Shown here piece by piece: positions 10,603-19,743 of a DNA stretch of 64,000 bases (position 1 is its first letter; each line of letters begins with the position of its first letter). This stretch comes from Pelomonas sp. Root1237 (GTDB lineage Bacteria > Pseudomonadota > Gammaproteobacteria > Burkholderiales > Burkholderiaceae_C): positions 195,310-259,309 of the forward strand of contig NZ_LMDK01000020.1 in assembly GCF_001425055.1 (NCBI RefSeq), in the 5' to 3' direction. Made by a program: the position numbers and the translations under genes. The notes beneath the pieces were generated by a model. The model was given only the letters and a program-made list of their open reading frames with translations. It had not been told where the DNA came from and made no database searches.

Positions 10603-11427
10603 TCAGTGGCGCCGGAACAGACCGGCGACTCCCGGCTTGGTGAGCAGCGGTACGCGATAGTTGCTCATGAATGTCTTCAGGCTCTTCAGGTGCATACGCG
10701 CCGAGCGGCTGAAGACGTCTACGCTGGCTCGCTGATGATCGTGCACCAGCACCGCGCCGGCGCAGCAAACCACCTGATGACCCGACTTCCAGACGCGGGC
10801 ACACAGATCCACGTCCTCCATGTACAGGAAGTAGCTTTCGTCCATGCCACCGATGGAACGGAAAAGATCTGTACGAATGACGAAGCCCGTACCCATCACC
10901 CAGTCGGCGTGAAAGGGCGCGCCGCTGGCCCAGGCGTCCATCATCATGTGCGAGGCGACCGACTTGCGAATGAAGGGCAGGTTCCCCAGACGGGATCGCC
11001 GGCCGATGATGTCCATCAGGCTGTAGAAGCGCCGCGCGGAAAACTGCCTCGACCGATCGGGGTTCACCAGGTCCAAGCCGATCAGCCCGACCTTGGGCTG
11101 CGTGTCCAGGAGCTCCAGCGCCTTCTGGATCGACTGGTCGACGAAATAGGTGTCGGGGTTCAGCACCAGCAGATATTCGGAATCAACCTCGGCCAATCCG
11201 GTGTTGATGCCCGCCGAGAACCCGCCATTGCGGTCGGAAGCGATGAAGCGGACACCAGGCGGCAGCTGGGCGCGGAGCACCGACACGGAATCGTCCGGGG
11301 ACGCGTTGTCCACCACGATCACGTCGGCATCCCGCTCGATGACACCGTATTGCTGCATCGAGGCGACGCACTTCAGCACCAGGCGGGGCGTCGCGTAATT
11401 GACGATCAAGGCAGACAACTTCGACAA
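10603..11427 (-). CDS. Family 2 glycosyltransferase, rhamnosyltransferase-like
   Basis: This is a GT-A fold transferase of 274 residues, of the WbbL-like type often annotated as rhamnosyltransferase. SALIVNYATPRLVLKCV starts the fold and VIVVDNASPDDS is the first nucleotide-binding segment. LVLNPDTYF holds the metal-binding acidic motif, and YMEDVDLCARVW carries the probable catalytic base. Rhamnose as donor is inferred because dTDP-rhamnose is made at this locus. No ATG is in frame near the domain. TTG 11427 is preceded by GGAG eight bases upstream and is the likely start. Confidence 0.85.
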   Translation of the reverse strand: MSKLSALIVNYATPRLVLKCVASMQQYGVIERDADVIVVDNASPDDSVSVLRAQLPPGVRFIASDRNGGFSAGINTGLAEVDSEYLLVLNPDTYFVDQSIQKALELLDTQPKVGLIGLDLVNPDRSRQFSARRFYSLMDIIGRRSRLGNLPFIRKSVASHMMMDAWASGAPFHADWVMGTGFVIRTDLFRSIGGMDESYFLYMEDVDLCARVWKSGHQVVCCAGAVLVHDHQRASVDVFSRSARMHLKSLKTFMSNYRVPLLTKPGVAGLFRRH

Positions 11428-11455
11428 GGCATCTTCTCCAACTCAGGTTCTGAAC

Positions 11456-12541
11456 TCAACGACGCTGCTTGAGCTGCAGCGTGGCATCGACGTACAGCAA
11501 GGCCGACTGCAACGCCTCGGCCGAGCGTTCCCACGTGAACGTCTCGAGGATGGCTGCTGCCGCGCGCTTGCGTGCTGCACCAGCACATGCATCTTTTAGA
11601 CCCGCAAAGGCCGCCTGCCACGATGCCGAAGATCCCAGCTGCACGAACTGGGCCGCATCGCCCAGCACCTCGCGAAGCACCGGGATGTCAGCCGCGATGA
11701 CGTGGGTGCCGCTGGCAAGGGCCTCCAGGGGCGGGATGCCAAATCCCTCCCAAAAGGACGGATAGAGCAAAGCGGCAGCACCTTGATACAGCTGGCGCAG
11801 CCGGGCGTCATCCACGTAGTCCAGGAACTCGATGCGGTCCCGCAGGCCGAGGCTTTCGGCCTGCGATTCGAGCGCCTTGCGGTAGTCGCCACCGCAGGAC
11901 GCCACCACCAGCCTGTACTCGTCGGACCACGCGGCGCACTCGGAGAGCACCTCCTGCACGTTCTTGTGCGGATACCGTGCACCAACCATCAGCAAATACG
12001 GCGGGGCAGCAGCTGGCAAGACGTCAGACGATGCTGGCGCGAACCGCGCCGCATCGACTCCGTTGGGCACCACATGGATGCGTTCCAGTGGGAACTTGTA
12101 GTGCTCGGCAATGTCGCGGCGGGTGGTCTCGGACACCGTGAACACCGCCGCGCACTGCTTCAAGACCCGCGGCAGCAGGTGCCGGAAGTACCAATACTGC
12201 ATCCGATGCTGCTGGGGAAAGCGCAGGCAGATGAGGTCGTGAATCGTGATCACTTGGCGCGCCGCCCGAGGCAGTGCGTGGTGCGTCGGCGAGTACAACA
12301 GCCGGGCGCCGGGCAACTCCACCGAGCGCGCCCACAGTGCGCGCTTGATGGCCGCCCCGCGGCTTGCGCCGATCGCCACGCTGGCGGGAGCCGAAACCAG
12401 CCGCGGCGCATCCGGGACAAAACCATGCCCCGCCACCACCGAGATCTCAAACCGCTCCGACAGCGCCTTCGCACAGCGTTCGGCATAGACACCGAGCCCC
12501 GTCGGGCGCGCGCCCAGCATCGACAGATTCACAACCAGCAT
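11456..12541 (-). CDS. Family 4/1 glycosyltransferase (GT-B fold)
   Basis: This cytoplasmic retaining glycosyltransferase has 361 residues. The N-terminal part begins VVNLSMLGARPTGLGVYAE with the glycine-rich acceptor-side loop. VITIHDLICLRFP and FTVSETTRRDIAEHY follow. The C-terminal donor domain has PYLLMVGARYPHKNV and SFWEGFGIPPLEALASG, the E-x7-E type motif that contacts the nucleotide-sugar. Donor and acceptor cannot be told. It lies between the rhamnosyltransferase-like gene and the secreted glycosidase-like gene. Confidence 0.88.
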   Translation of the reverse strand: MLVVNLSMLGARPTGLGVYAERCAKALSERFEISVVAGHGFVPDAPRLVSAPASVAIGASRGAAIKRALWARSVELPGARLLYSPTHHALPRAARQVITIHDLICLRFPQQHRMQYWYFRHLLPRVLKQCAAVFTVSETTRRDIAEHYKFPLERIHVVPNGVDAARFAPASSDVLPAAAPPYLLMVGARYPHKNVQEVLSECAAWSDEYRLVVASCGGDYRKALESQAESLGLRDRIEFLDYVDDARLRQLYQGAAALLYPSFWEGFGIPPLEALASGTHVIAADIPVLREVLGDAAQFVQLGSSASWQAAFAGLKDACAGAARKRAAAAILETFTWERSAEALQSALLYVDATLQLKQRR

Positions 12542-12553
12542 CTACTCCATCCT

Positions 12554-14986
12554 TTATAGGGCTCGCATCTCCGAAATCACGAACGCCGTCTTGTCGGTCG
12601 CCGTCCCGCCTCCGCCAGCAAAGCCGATCGACATCTGCGCCACCGAACCAGCGGCCAACGCGCTCTTCTTGACTGTCGACCAGTCCGCCAACCGCGCCGT
12701 CGCGAACAGCGCCGTGTGCTGGACTACGCCGCTCGCCAGTTTCTCGGTTGCCAGTGGCAGCAACCAGATTGCACCGTCCTTGTCCACGGCCTGCATCATC
12801 AGCGGCTTGAGCGGATAGGCCACGCCGGCAAGCGGGGCTGCCTTGAACGAAACCCCGTTCAAGGTGGATGCGACGGTCGCCGGCACATCGGCAATCGGGA
12901 ACACCCAGCCGTCACCCGCGATGTTCAACGTCGAACGCGAGATGAAACCATCCATGCAGGAGTTGCCGGTCGAGGACTTCGCCTCCAGCGCCATCGAGAC
13001 AATGGGCGCGGACCGGGTACGCCAGGTCAGGCAAACCGGCGCCGATAACTTCGCGCCCAAGGCCGCTGCGCTGGTGTCGGGCACCGACACCGTGCGCACG
13101 ACCAGCGCGTCCGTGACGCCACCGCTGGACACCGAGGCGCGCATGAAGCCGCGCACGCCTGCCGTCGAGCCGGCCTTGAATTCACAGGCAAACGGCGTCG
13201 ACGTATTGGGCCGCACGCCAACCGCCACCTGCCTCTGCACCGGCACCATGTCGCTGCTGCCCGAGCAATCCACGTTCAGCGTCTGTGCCACTATGGAAGA
13301 GTTCGCCAGCACGGCACCGCTGACGCGAACGGTGCTACCTGCCACCGTGGCCGCTTCGAGCGCATGAGCACCCACGACCTCCTTGCCAACGGTCCCCGGC
13401 GCCTCGATGTCGCCGACGATACGCAGCGTCGCACGCGCCGCGACTGACGCGGCCGCCGCGGGCAGCTTGGTGATGCCGACCAGGCTGGTTGAAGTCGTGG
13501 CGACGAGCACGGGCTCACTGCCGCCCAACTCGCTGCGGTTCAGCGGGCGGCCGAACATGTCCCAGAACTTCGCATCGGCGGGCCACTTGGCCGAGGCCGC
13601 CTCGTCACCCCAGGCCACCGCGACGACACCGGAAGTACCGTCACCGAAGAACACGGCGGACGAAGCGGAATTCGCCACGTGGCGATAGCCCGCCAACGGC
13701 TTGCCGTTCACGTGCCGCACCAATGCCGCCAGAGCCGCATAGGACGGGCGCGGTGAAAAGTCGGCATTCAACACGCCCCAGTTGGCGCGGCCCTGCTCGA
13801 CGAGTTCCCGGAAAAAGAAGAAGAAGACGCGCTCGTAGCCCGCAGCGAACCCGGATGCATAGGTCTTCACGAGGAAAGCCGCTTGCGCCCGTTCGGTCGC
13901 GGCCGTGATGGGACCCGCGGTGCCCGTCGGACCCTGCACGCCCAGGCCGGTCTCGGTGATCCAGCCCGGCTGACCCGTGGCGCCGCCGGCGGCGTCGATT
14001 GGAGCGACGCTGGCCGCAACGAACTCCAGCGTCTGGTCGGGATTGGCGTAGTAATGCTGGTTGCGCAGATCCAGCGACGCCACGCCGCTGTTCTCGTAGG
14101 TCGCCTTGAAAAACTCGTCGAGCCCGCGGGACGGCGCTCCACCCAGCACCTTCAATTGCGGCCGAGCCGACTTCACACCTGCATAGAACGCCTTCAACTG
14201 CGAGGCATATTGCCAGGGCGTACCAAGGTAGAAATCGGTGTTCTGCTCATTCCAATATTCGACCCCGTCAAAGTACGGACCCATGTCGCGCGCAAACGCC
14301 GCGCCGAAAGCCTGCAGCGCCGCAAGGTCGCGTGGCGGCTTGCGGTCGCCCGACGTCACCGTGTCGCTGCTGTAGCGAGTAAAGGCCGGTGAATCGTGGA
14401 ACGACGTCACTTGCGAGAAACCTGCAAGGGACAGCCTGCGGGCCACGTTGAGGAATCGCCCCCACAACGGCGGGTTCACCGCAGCGGTGAGCTGCACCTG
14501 GGACCAGCGCAGTCGGTCACGCACGGAGCCGACACCGGCCGCCGACAAGGCATCGATGGCCTTGCCTATCGACTGATCATCGCCGCCGTACCAGCTCAGA
14601 CCCGCGTCCATGCCGAAACGCTTGTCCAGCTTTGGGCGCGTGGCCGGGATGACCACAAAGGAGACCGGCTTGACCGCAACCTCTTCGGGCACCTGGACGG
14701 TGAGCCTGTAGAAGCCCGGCGTGAGTGCAGGCAGCGTCAGCAGGTTGCTCGACGCATTGAGCACGAAATTGTCGGCGCGGTAGGCGAATTGGCCGTCGAC
14801 ATCGCGGACGGTGACCGATGCGGTGCCTTTTGTCCCCCGCACGATGAGCCATTGGCTTGGCAGCGTATCGACGATGAAACTGCCATTCACGGGCGTCGGA
14901 TCCGCGGTCGCCGCGGACACGATGACGGAAAAGGCAACTCCGCTGGCGAAGATACCCAAGCGACGCACAAACTTGATGCTAAACAT
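12554..14986 (-). CDS. Secreted glycoside-hydrolase-like protein (clan GH-A fold) of the EPS locus
   Basis: The 810-residue protein has an N-terminal signal peptide (hydrophobic stretch ~10-27, ATADP around the cleavage site), a beta-rich region to ~115, then a TIM-barrel-like domain at ~120-430. Glu247 in GVEYWNEQNT fits the acid/base and Glu345 in GWITETGLG fits the nucleophile. The spacing of 98 residues is normal for clan GH-A, as in PslG-type GH39-like enzymes of other exopolysaccharide operons. The C-terminal ~380 residues are Ala/Ser/Thr/Val-rich and match nothing I recognise. It probably trims or degrades its own polymer in the periplasm or outside. The next gene downstream (a GT) starts 13 bases after its stop. 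The exact family is unproved. Confidence 0.72.
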   Translation of the reverse strand: MFSIKFVRRLGIFASGVAFSVIVSAATADPTPVNGSFIVDTLPSQWLIVRGTKGTASVTVRDVDGQFAYRADNFVLNASSNLLTLPALTPGFYRLTVQVPEEVAVKPVSFVVIPATRPKLDKRFGMDAGLSWYGGDDQSIGKAIDALSAAGVGSVRDRLRWSQVQLTAAVNPPLWGRFLNVARRLSLAGFSQVTSFHDSPAFTRYSSDTVTSGDRKPPRDLAALQAFGAAFARDMGPYFDGVEYWNEQNTDFYLGTPWQYASQLKAFYAGVKSARPQLKVLGGAPSRGLDEFFKATYENSGVASLDLRNQHYYANPDQTLEFVAASVAPIDAAGGATGQPGWITETGLGVQGPTGTAGPITAATERAQAAFLVKTYASGFAAGYERVFFFFFRELVEQGRANWGVLNADFSPRPSYAALAALVRHVNGKPLAGYRHVANSASSAVFFGDGTSGVVAVAWGDEAASAKWPADAKFWDMFGRPLNRSELGGSEPVLVATTSTSLVGITKLPAAAASVAARATLRIVGDIEAPGTVGKEVVGAHALEAATVAGSTVRVSGAVLANSSIVAQTLNVDCSGSSDMVPVQRQVAVGVRPNTSTPFACEFKAGSTAGVRGFMRASVSSGGVTDALVVRTVSVPDTSAAALGAKLSAPVCLTWRTRSAPIVSMALEAKSSTGNSCMDGFISRSTLNIAGDGWVFPIADVPATVASTLNGVSFKAAPLAGVAYPLKPLMMQAVDKDGAIWLLPLATEKLASGVVQHTALFATARLADWSTVKKSALAAGSVAQMSIGFAGGGGTATDKTAFVISEMRAL

Positions 14987-15018
14987 ATATTCCCCTTTCA
15001 GGGTTTAATTGCCCCTAT

Positions 15019-16029
15019 TTATGTGGTCTTCTTGGGGTAAAAAATCCATTCCAAAACAGCATATTTTCGAATTGCGAAATCAAGAGCAAGCGGCACTATC
15101 AACCCACATGAAAATCCAACCATCGCACCACCGAACCCATCTATGCGAGTGCTAATCCTGCTTTGCACATAGTAGTGAAACAGGAAAATCACCAGCGATC
15201 GTTGCCCTATGTACTCCAATGCCGAACCCGCCTTACCGCGGATCAGAACGCATAGTCCTGACACGACCAAGACGCAAACAACAGCGAAGGGCAATGTGCC
15301 AACGCCCTCAATGAGCCGATGATTCAAATCGAGAACCATTAAGCCTAGACCTGAAGCGTACCAACCGATGGCAGCCACCAAGGCGGCCAACACTAAGATC
15401 CATACGGGGTGATGAGCTGAACTTCCTACGAGATGTAAATAACGTCGCCTAACTGTAATTCCGAACGCAAAAAACGCTAAACCTACGGGCACAAGATCTA
15501 AGGACCAAGGGAGTGCCCGATAGGTGACGGTATCACGGTCGATTTCAATACCCGGCATGGCATAACGGGACGTCTGTGCGAAAATTAGCAGAACAAGCAA
15601 AATAACAAGTAAACGCGGCGTGCGCATTTCACTTGTGTTGCGAAGCGTCACAAGTTGAGCGATGCCGACCAGGAAGAGACATGGAAGAAACCAAATGTGT
15701 GGCTGCGGCATGAGGTCGCCTACGCCTGCAATCACGCCGATCAAGTTCGCAATAAGCGCTCGCCAATCCAATTTCGCAGCTATTAAAGAAAATAATACAC
15801 CACAAACCAAATATGGGACCAACAATGCCCGAAGACGGCTGCGAAGATACCTTGTGAGCGGAACCTCTTTGTGCACTAGGCCAGCCGCATAAAAGAACAA
15901 CGGCATGTGGAACAAATAAATCGCAGCGTGGAGCTGATGATTCTTCAGCCACGGATTGTGCCCAAGAACAACCAGGACGATACCGATCCCTCTCAGCCTG
16001 TCAATCCAATCAAGACGCTCAGCGGGCAT
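15019..16029 (-). CDS. Membrane acyltransferase, acyltransferase 3 family
   Basis: This is a multi-spanning inner-membrane protein of 336 residues of the OafA/WecH-like group that O-acetylates or otherwise acylates surface sugars. RLDWIDRLRGIGIVLVVLGH at the N-terminus holds the conserved Arg and His of the family, followed by LFHMPLFFYAAGLVHK and about ten hydrophobic helices. ATG 16029 overlaps the end of the polymerase gene by 11 bases. A longer frame to 16119 would lie inside that gene. This stretch is visibly richer in A and T than the flanking genes. Its role is presumably to decorate the EPS repeat unit. Confidence 0.85.
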   Translation of the reverse strand: MPAERLDWIDRLRGIGIVLVVLGHNPWLKNHQLHAAIYLFHMPLFFYAAGLVHKEVPLTRYLRSRLRALLVPYLVCGVLFSLIAAKLDWRALIANLIGVIAGVGDLMPQPHIWFLPCLFLVGIAQLVTLRNTSEMRTPRLLVILLVLLIFAQTSRYAMPGIEIDRDTVTYRALPWSLDLVPVGLAFFAFGITVRRRYLHLVGSSAHHPVWILVLAALVAAIGWYASGLGLMVLDLNHRLIEGVGTLPFAVVCVLVVSGLCVLIRGKAGSALEYIGQRSLVIFLFHYYVQSRISTRIDGFGGAMVGFSCGLIVPLALDFAIRKYAVLEWIFYPKKTT

Positions 16030-17374
16030 ATCTGGGCAAAAGGAATTTACCGGTTTCTTGAGCAGGCAATGTAGCGACGAGCAATACAGCGACCATAAAG
16101 GGCTCATAATAAAGCCCAAACACGCTCATCATCAGCCACGCGCAATAGAACGATGCCAGCGGCACAGCCAAAGCACCTCCACCCGCGCCGGCCATTCGAT
16201 TAATTACCACCCAAATACGCCACGAAAGGTACAGCCAAAAGGACATTCCCGCCAGACCACAACTGACCACTATTCCAAGAAACCCATTGTCAATTGGCAC
16301 GCCCGCTTTGATGTTCGAGTTGAACACCCAACCCAAACCGAAGAGCCATGCCAATGGGCCCTCGACATTCAAGTAGTGGAGGTAATAGTTGACACCATAG
16401 AGTCGAGCGTCGAGCGACTTGGCCGACACCAAATACCTAAAATCCCTGAGTGCATCGACGTTCATGATGAACGCTTCGATCACATACCGCAGGAAGAACA
16501 CGCCAACTCCAGCCACCATTAAAACAATGGGCAGCCACACCGGAAACAACGATGCACGGTTGACCTTTGACCGCAAGTATCCCCATATTGTGAGAAGCGA
16601 AACCGCTACCGCGGTCAGATAGACCGCTCTGGTTAGCGTGGCGATGCAGCCAGCGAGAAGAACGAGCCCGACAAGTCGCCAAGCAAGCCGTTTGGAGAAT
16701 GCCGGCGCGAGAAGTGATCTGTAAAGACAGATCACCAGGGGAATACACAAAAATATACCCAGGTCGTCTGCATGCGAGAAAAATGCGGAGCCCCTGACGC
16801 GCCCTCCCGTCGTCGCATTAATGGAATTGACGGAAGCAGTGATGTAATAGCCGAACGAGAAAAGATTTTTAGTAACTGCCTGCGCCACCCCAATTGCTGC
16901 CATAACGACACCAAAAGCGACCAAATACATCGTCAGTGGTCCCGATTTCACCGAGCCCGAAACTATTGGCGAGACCGCGAAAAACATCAGATAGAAGAAA
17001 TACACGTGAAAGGACAGGAGGATCCCCACCACGGGCAATGACTGCGTGTTTGCGTTCACCATTGCTGCCAGCAATAGAAAAGCGGCGAACAGCCACGTGG
17101 CCGCAATAATGTCTGGCGCGCCGATCGCCATCTCGCGACCGCGATTCAGCAGGCGCAGCGAGAACATCGCCAGCACCAGCAGCGTGAGCAGCGTGACGGA
17201 GGGCGTCGGTGCATGCAGCCGCTTGAAGAGATAGTCCCAGGCGCCGCCCATCAGTGTCACGGTCCAGATGCCAACGAAGAGGATCCCTCCGACGCTCAGG
17301 AAGAGGTTGCCGGTGGACGCTGGCTGACGCGTGGAAGCGCCCGGCGTTTTCAGCGAAGCTGCAATGAAACCCAT
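16019..17374 (-). CDS. O-antigen ligase / Wzy-like polysaccharide polymerase
   Basis: This 451-residue protein has about ten to twelve hydrophobic helices and a larger polar loop near the middle/C-terminal part (around YLVSAKSLDARLYGVNYYLH), the layout of Wzy polymerases and O-antigen ligases (Wzy_C family). In a locus with a flippase and EpsF/EpsG it is most likely the periplasmic polymerase of the repeat unit. These proteins are poorly conserved, so the assignment rests on topology and context. Base composition is lower in GC than neighbouring genes in its downstream half, as for the adjoining acyltransferase. ATG 17374 is six bases from the stop of the upstream glycosyltransferase. Confidence 0.78.
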   Translation of the reverse strand: MGFIAASLKTPGASTRQPASTGNLFLSVGGILFVGIWTVTLMGGAWDYLFKRLHAPTPSVTLLTLLVLAMFSLRLLNRGREMAIGAPDIIAATWLFAAFLLLAAMVNANTQSLPVVGILLSFHVYFFYLMFFAVSPIVSGSVKSGPLTMYLVAFGVVMAAIGVAQAVTKNLFSFGYYITASVNSINATTGGRVRGSAFFSHADDLGIFLCIPLVICLYRSLLAPAFSKRLAWRLVGLVLLAGCIATLTRAVYLTAVAVSLLTIWGYLRSKVNRASLFPVWLPIVLMVAGVGVFFLRYVIEAFIMNVDALRDFRYLVSAKSLDARLYGVNYYLHYLNVEGPLAWLFGLGWVFNSNIKAGVPIDNGFLGIVVSCGLAGMSFWLYLSWRIWVVINRMAGAGGGALAVPLASFYCAWLMMSVFGLYYEPFMVAVLLVATLPAQETGKFLLPRYAR

Positions 17375-17380
17375 AGGTCC

Positions 17381-18595
17381 TTACCCCCGGTGCTGCACGG
17401 TTTCGTACAGGTCGATGTACTCGCTGACCACACGCTCTGGCCTGAAGGTGGCCGCCAGCGCCAGAGCCGTCCTGCTGATCGCCTCGTAGCGGTCAGCGTC
17501 GTCGTAGGCGGCCTGGAGCTGAACAGCCAGGCCATCCGCTGCATGGATGTCGAACAACCAGCCCGTTTCTCCGGGCTTGACGAGCTCACCGCTGCCGCCG
17601 GTTGCGGAGGCGATGACGGGTACGCCGTGGGCGAAAGCCTCGAACAGAACCCGCGACAAGGGCTCGGCCCACAACGATGGCACCACACAAACATCGACCT
17701 GCTTGAAGAACTCGGGCTGCGGCACGACACCCAGGAACTTGACCGGCAAGCCCTCAGCCAAGGCCCTTAGATGAGCGGTGTAGCTCGGTTCTCCTTCTCC
17801 GGCAATCACCAGTTCGACGGCATGGCCCTGCCAAGGGCCGCGAACGAGGCCGGCAAAGGTCTTGAGCAGCATCTCGACGCCTTTGTGCGCCGTCAAGGTG
17901 CCAATGAAGCCCACCACGAAGGGGCGCCCGTCGCGCCTGGGATGGCGCCGCGCATCGATGGGCTGATCGGTGCGGTAGCCGTTGTAGATGACGGAGTGCC
18001 GCGCCTGCGGGAACGCGCCTTCCTCGAGGTGACGGTCCAGCGTGTAGCGGCTGTTGCCCACGACGGCCGTCACCTGCCGGGTCGCGGCAATCTTGTTGGC
18101 CGAAAGCAGCTTGCACTGGAAGCAGCGATCGGTGCCGCAGGGTTGGCCGCCGCGAAAGAAGCCGTAGTTGGCGCAAAGGAGGGCGTAGTCCCTCAGCGTG
18201 TGCACGATGGGAATGCGCCTGCGTGACGCGGCGCCCCAGACCGATACCGACAGCCAGGCGAGGTTGTTGGTGTGGACGACGTCGGGGCGGAATGCGTCAA
18301 GTGCCTCGTCGGCATGGCGCAAGCTGCCCGCGGTGTAGGTGTTGTGGAGGTGGAAGGCGGCTTTGCGCAAGCCCGATGGCAGGCTGGCGGGCAGCCGCCG
18401 CGCAATGTTGGCCGAGGGGCGGCGGAAAACGCGCACCTGCCCCACGCGTTCGGTCTCGGCCGCCGGTTCGCCCGTGGCCAGCACGGCCACTTCATGCCCG
18501 TCGGCGGTCAAGGCATCCGCCAGGATCTTCAGCGACCGCTCGGCGCCGCCGACCTGGTCAGGGAAGTAAAAGGAATTCACCATCAACACACGCAC
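17381..18595 (-). CDS. Family 4 glycosyltransferase with a cysteine cluster
   Basis: This is a GT-B fold transferase of 404 residues. MVNSFYFPDQVGGAERS is the N-terminal acceptor-side motif and VVGFIGTLTAHKGVEMLL begins the donor domain. VPSLWAEPLSRVLFEAFAHG holds the E-x7-E-like motif. A cysteine cluster (Cys141, Cys153, Cys158, Cys161) sits in the N-terminal domain and looks like a metal site or structural loop. The start is GTG 18595, preceded by GGAGGGG at five bases. An ATG four codons later (18583) is less well placed. Donor sugar is unknown. Confidence 0.87.
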   Translation of the reverse strand: MRVLMVNSFYFPDQVGGAERSLKILADALTADGHEVAVLATGEPAAETERVGQVRVFRRPSANIARRLPASLPSGLRKAAFHLHNTYTAGSLRHADEALDAFRPDVVHTNNLAWLSVSVWGAASRRRIPIVHTLRDYALLCANYGFFRGGQPCGTDRCFQCKLLSANKIAATRQVTAVVGNSRYTLDRHLEEGAFPQARHSVIYNGYRTDQPIDARRHPRRDGRPFVVGFIGTLTAHKGVEMLLKTFAGLVRGPWQGHAVELVIAGEGEPSYTAHLRALAEGLPVKFLGVVPQPEFFKQVDVCVVPSLWAEPLSRVLFEAFAHGVPVIASATGGSGELVKPGETGWLFDIHAADGLAVQLQAAYDDADRYEAISRTALALAATFRPERVVSEYIDLYETVQHRG

Positions 18596-18606
18596 GTCAG
18601 CCCCTC

Positions 18607-19743
18607 CTACAAATCGGCATAAGTGAGGTCAGCGCACCGTTGCCAGCTGAACTCGCGGGCGCGCGCCACGCAGGCGCCGGCAAGCTGGCCGGCGGCGTTG
18701 GCGTCGAGCATGGCGAGCAGCTGTGCTGCGATGTCGGCGGTGTCGCCGGGTTTCGCGAGGAAACCGGTGACGCGGTCCTGAACGACTTCGGGCACCGCAT
18801 GGGCGGCGGTGCTGACGGTGGGCAGGCCCTGGAACGCCGCCTCCAGAAACACGAGGCCGAAGCCTTCGACGCGCTCTTGATCCGGCTCTGCGGCCAACAG
18901 GAAGGCGCGGCTCTCGGCATACGCGGCCCGCACGATGGCGTCGGGCTGCGCGCCCGCGAAGGTCGCGCGAACGCCCAGGCGCTTGGCCTCGGACTGCAGA
19001 TGCGTCGCGTAAACGGGGTCGACGGGCCGTCCGATGGCCAGGTAGCAGATTGTCTGGCGCTGGCCTGGCGGCAGTTGGGCGATAGCCTGCAGCGCCCGGA
19101 GATGGCCCTTGCGCGGGTCGAGCCGCGCCACGGTCAGGACGATGCGGTCTCCCTCGGTCGCCCCGCACAGCCGCCTGACTTGCGCGCGCTCTTCGGCGCT
19201 GGCCGGCTCAGCCCAGTACTCCGCCACGCCGAGGGGCGTAACCCGGCGCTCGACGGATGCGGGCGGCGCGAGTTCCCGCTCGACGAGCGAGAGCGTGAAC
19301 GCACTGTTGGCGCACACGCGGTCCAGGCGATGGACGGCCTGGCGAGCCCTCAACCATCTCGCCGAACGAGACCGCCCGAGGACGATGGCGTCCGTGCCGT
19401 GGAAGGTCATGACGGTCTTCACCGCACGGGGCACGCCGCTCCACGGCAACGCCAGCAGCAGGGGCCAGTCGGCGACGTGGACGACGTCATAAGTCCGCTG
19501 CCTCAGTTGCCGCCGCAATGCACGAATGACGGTGAGCAGCGTCCGGTTCGAATACACGTCGCCAGGAAATCTGAACACCCCAGCGTCGTCCTGCGACGGC
19601 GCTGTAGCACTTCTCGCAAAATCAGGCGCCAGTACATCGACGCGGTGCCCGCGGGCCAATGCGGCGCTTCGCACCTCGGCACAATACCGACCAATACCTC
19701 CGGGGTACGGCGGATATTCATGCGTGGCGATCAGGATATTCAA
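18607..19743 (-). CDS. Family 4 glycosyltransferase
   Basis: This 378-residue GT-B transferase carries IATHEYPPYPGGIGRYC at the N-terminus, IVLTVARLDPRKGHLRAL at the start of the donor domain, and RVEGFGLVFLEAAFQGLPTV with the nucleotide-sugar-binding glutamates. The conserved domain starts at a TTG codon (19743) with AAGGAG five bases upstream. That TTG overlaps the stop of the flippase gene (TTGA), so the longer frame to 19824 is rejected. It is probably one of four transferases that build the repeat unit. Confidence 0.86.
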   Translation of the reverse strand: MNILIATHEYPPYPGGIGRYCAEVRSAALARGHRVDVLAPDFARSATAPSQDDAGVFRFPGDVYSNRTLLTVIRALRRQLRQRTYDVVHVADWPLLLALPWSGVPRAVKTVMTFHGTDAIVLGRSRSARWLRARQAVHRLDRVCANSAFTLSLVERELAPPASVERRVTPLGVAEYWAEPASAEERAQVRRLCGATEGDRIVLTVARLDPRKGHLRALQAIAQLPPGQRQTICYLAIGRPVDPVYATHLQSEAKRLGVRATFAGAQPDAIVRAAYAESRAFLLAAEPDQERVEGFGLVFLEAAFQGLPTVSTAAHAVPEVVQDRVTGFLAKPGDTADIAAQLLAMLDANAAGQLAGACVARAREFSWQRCADLTYADL

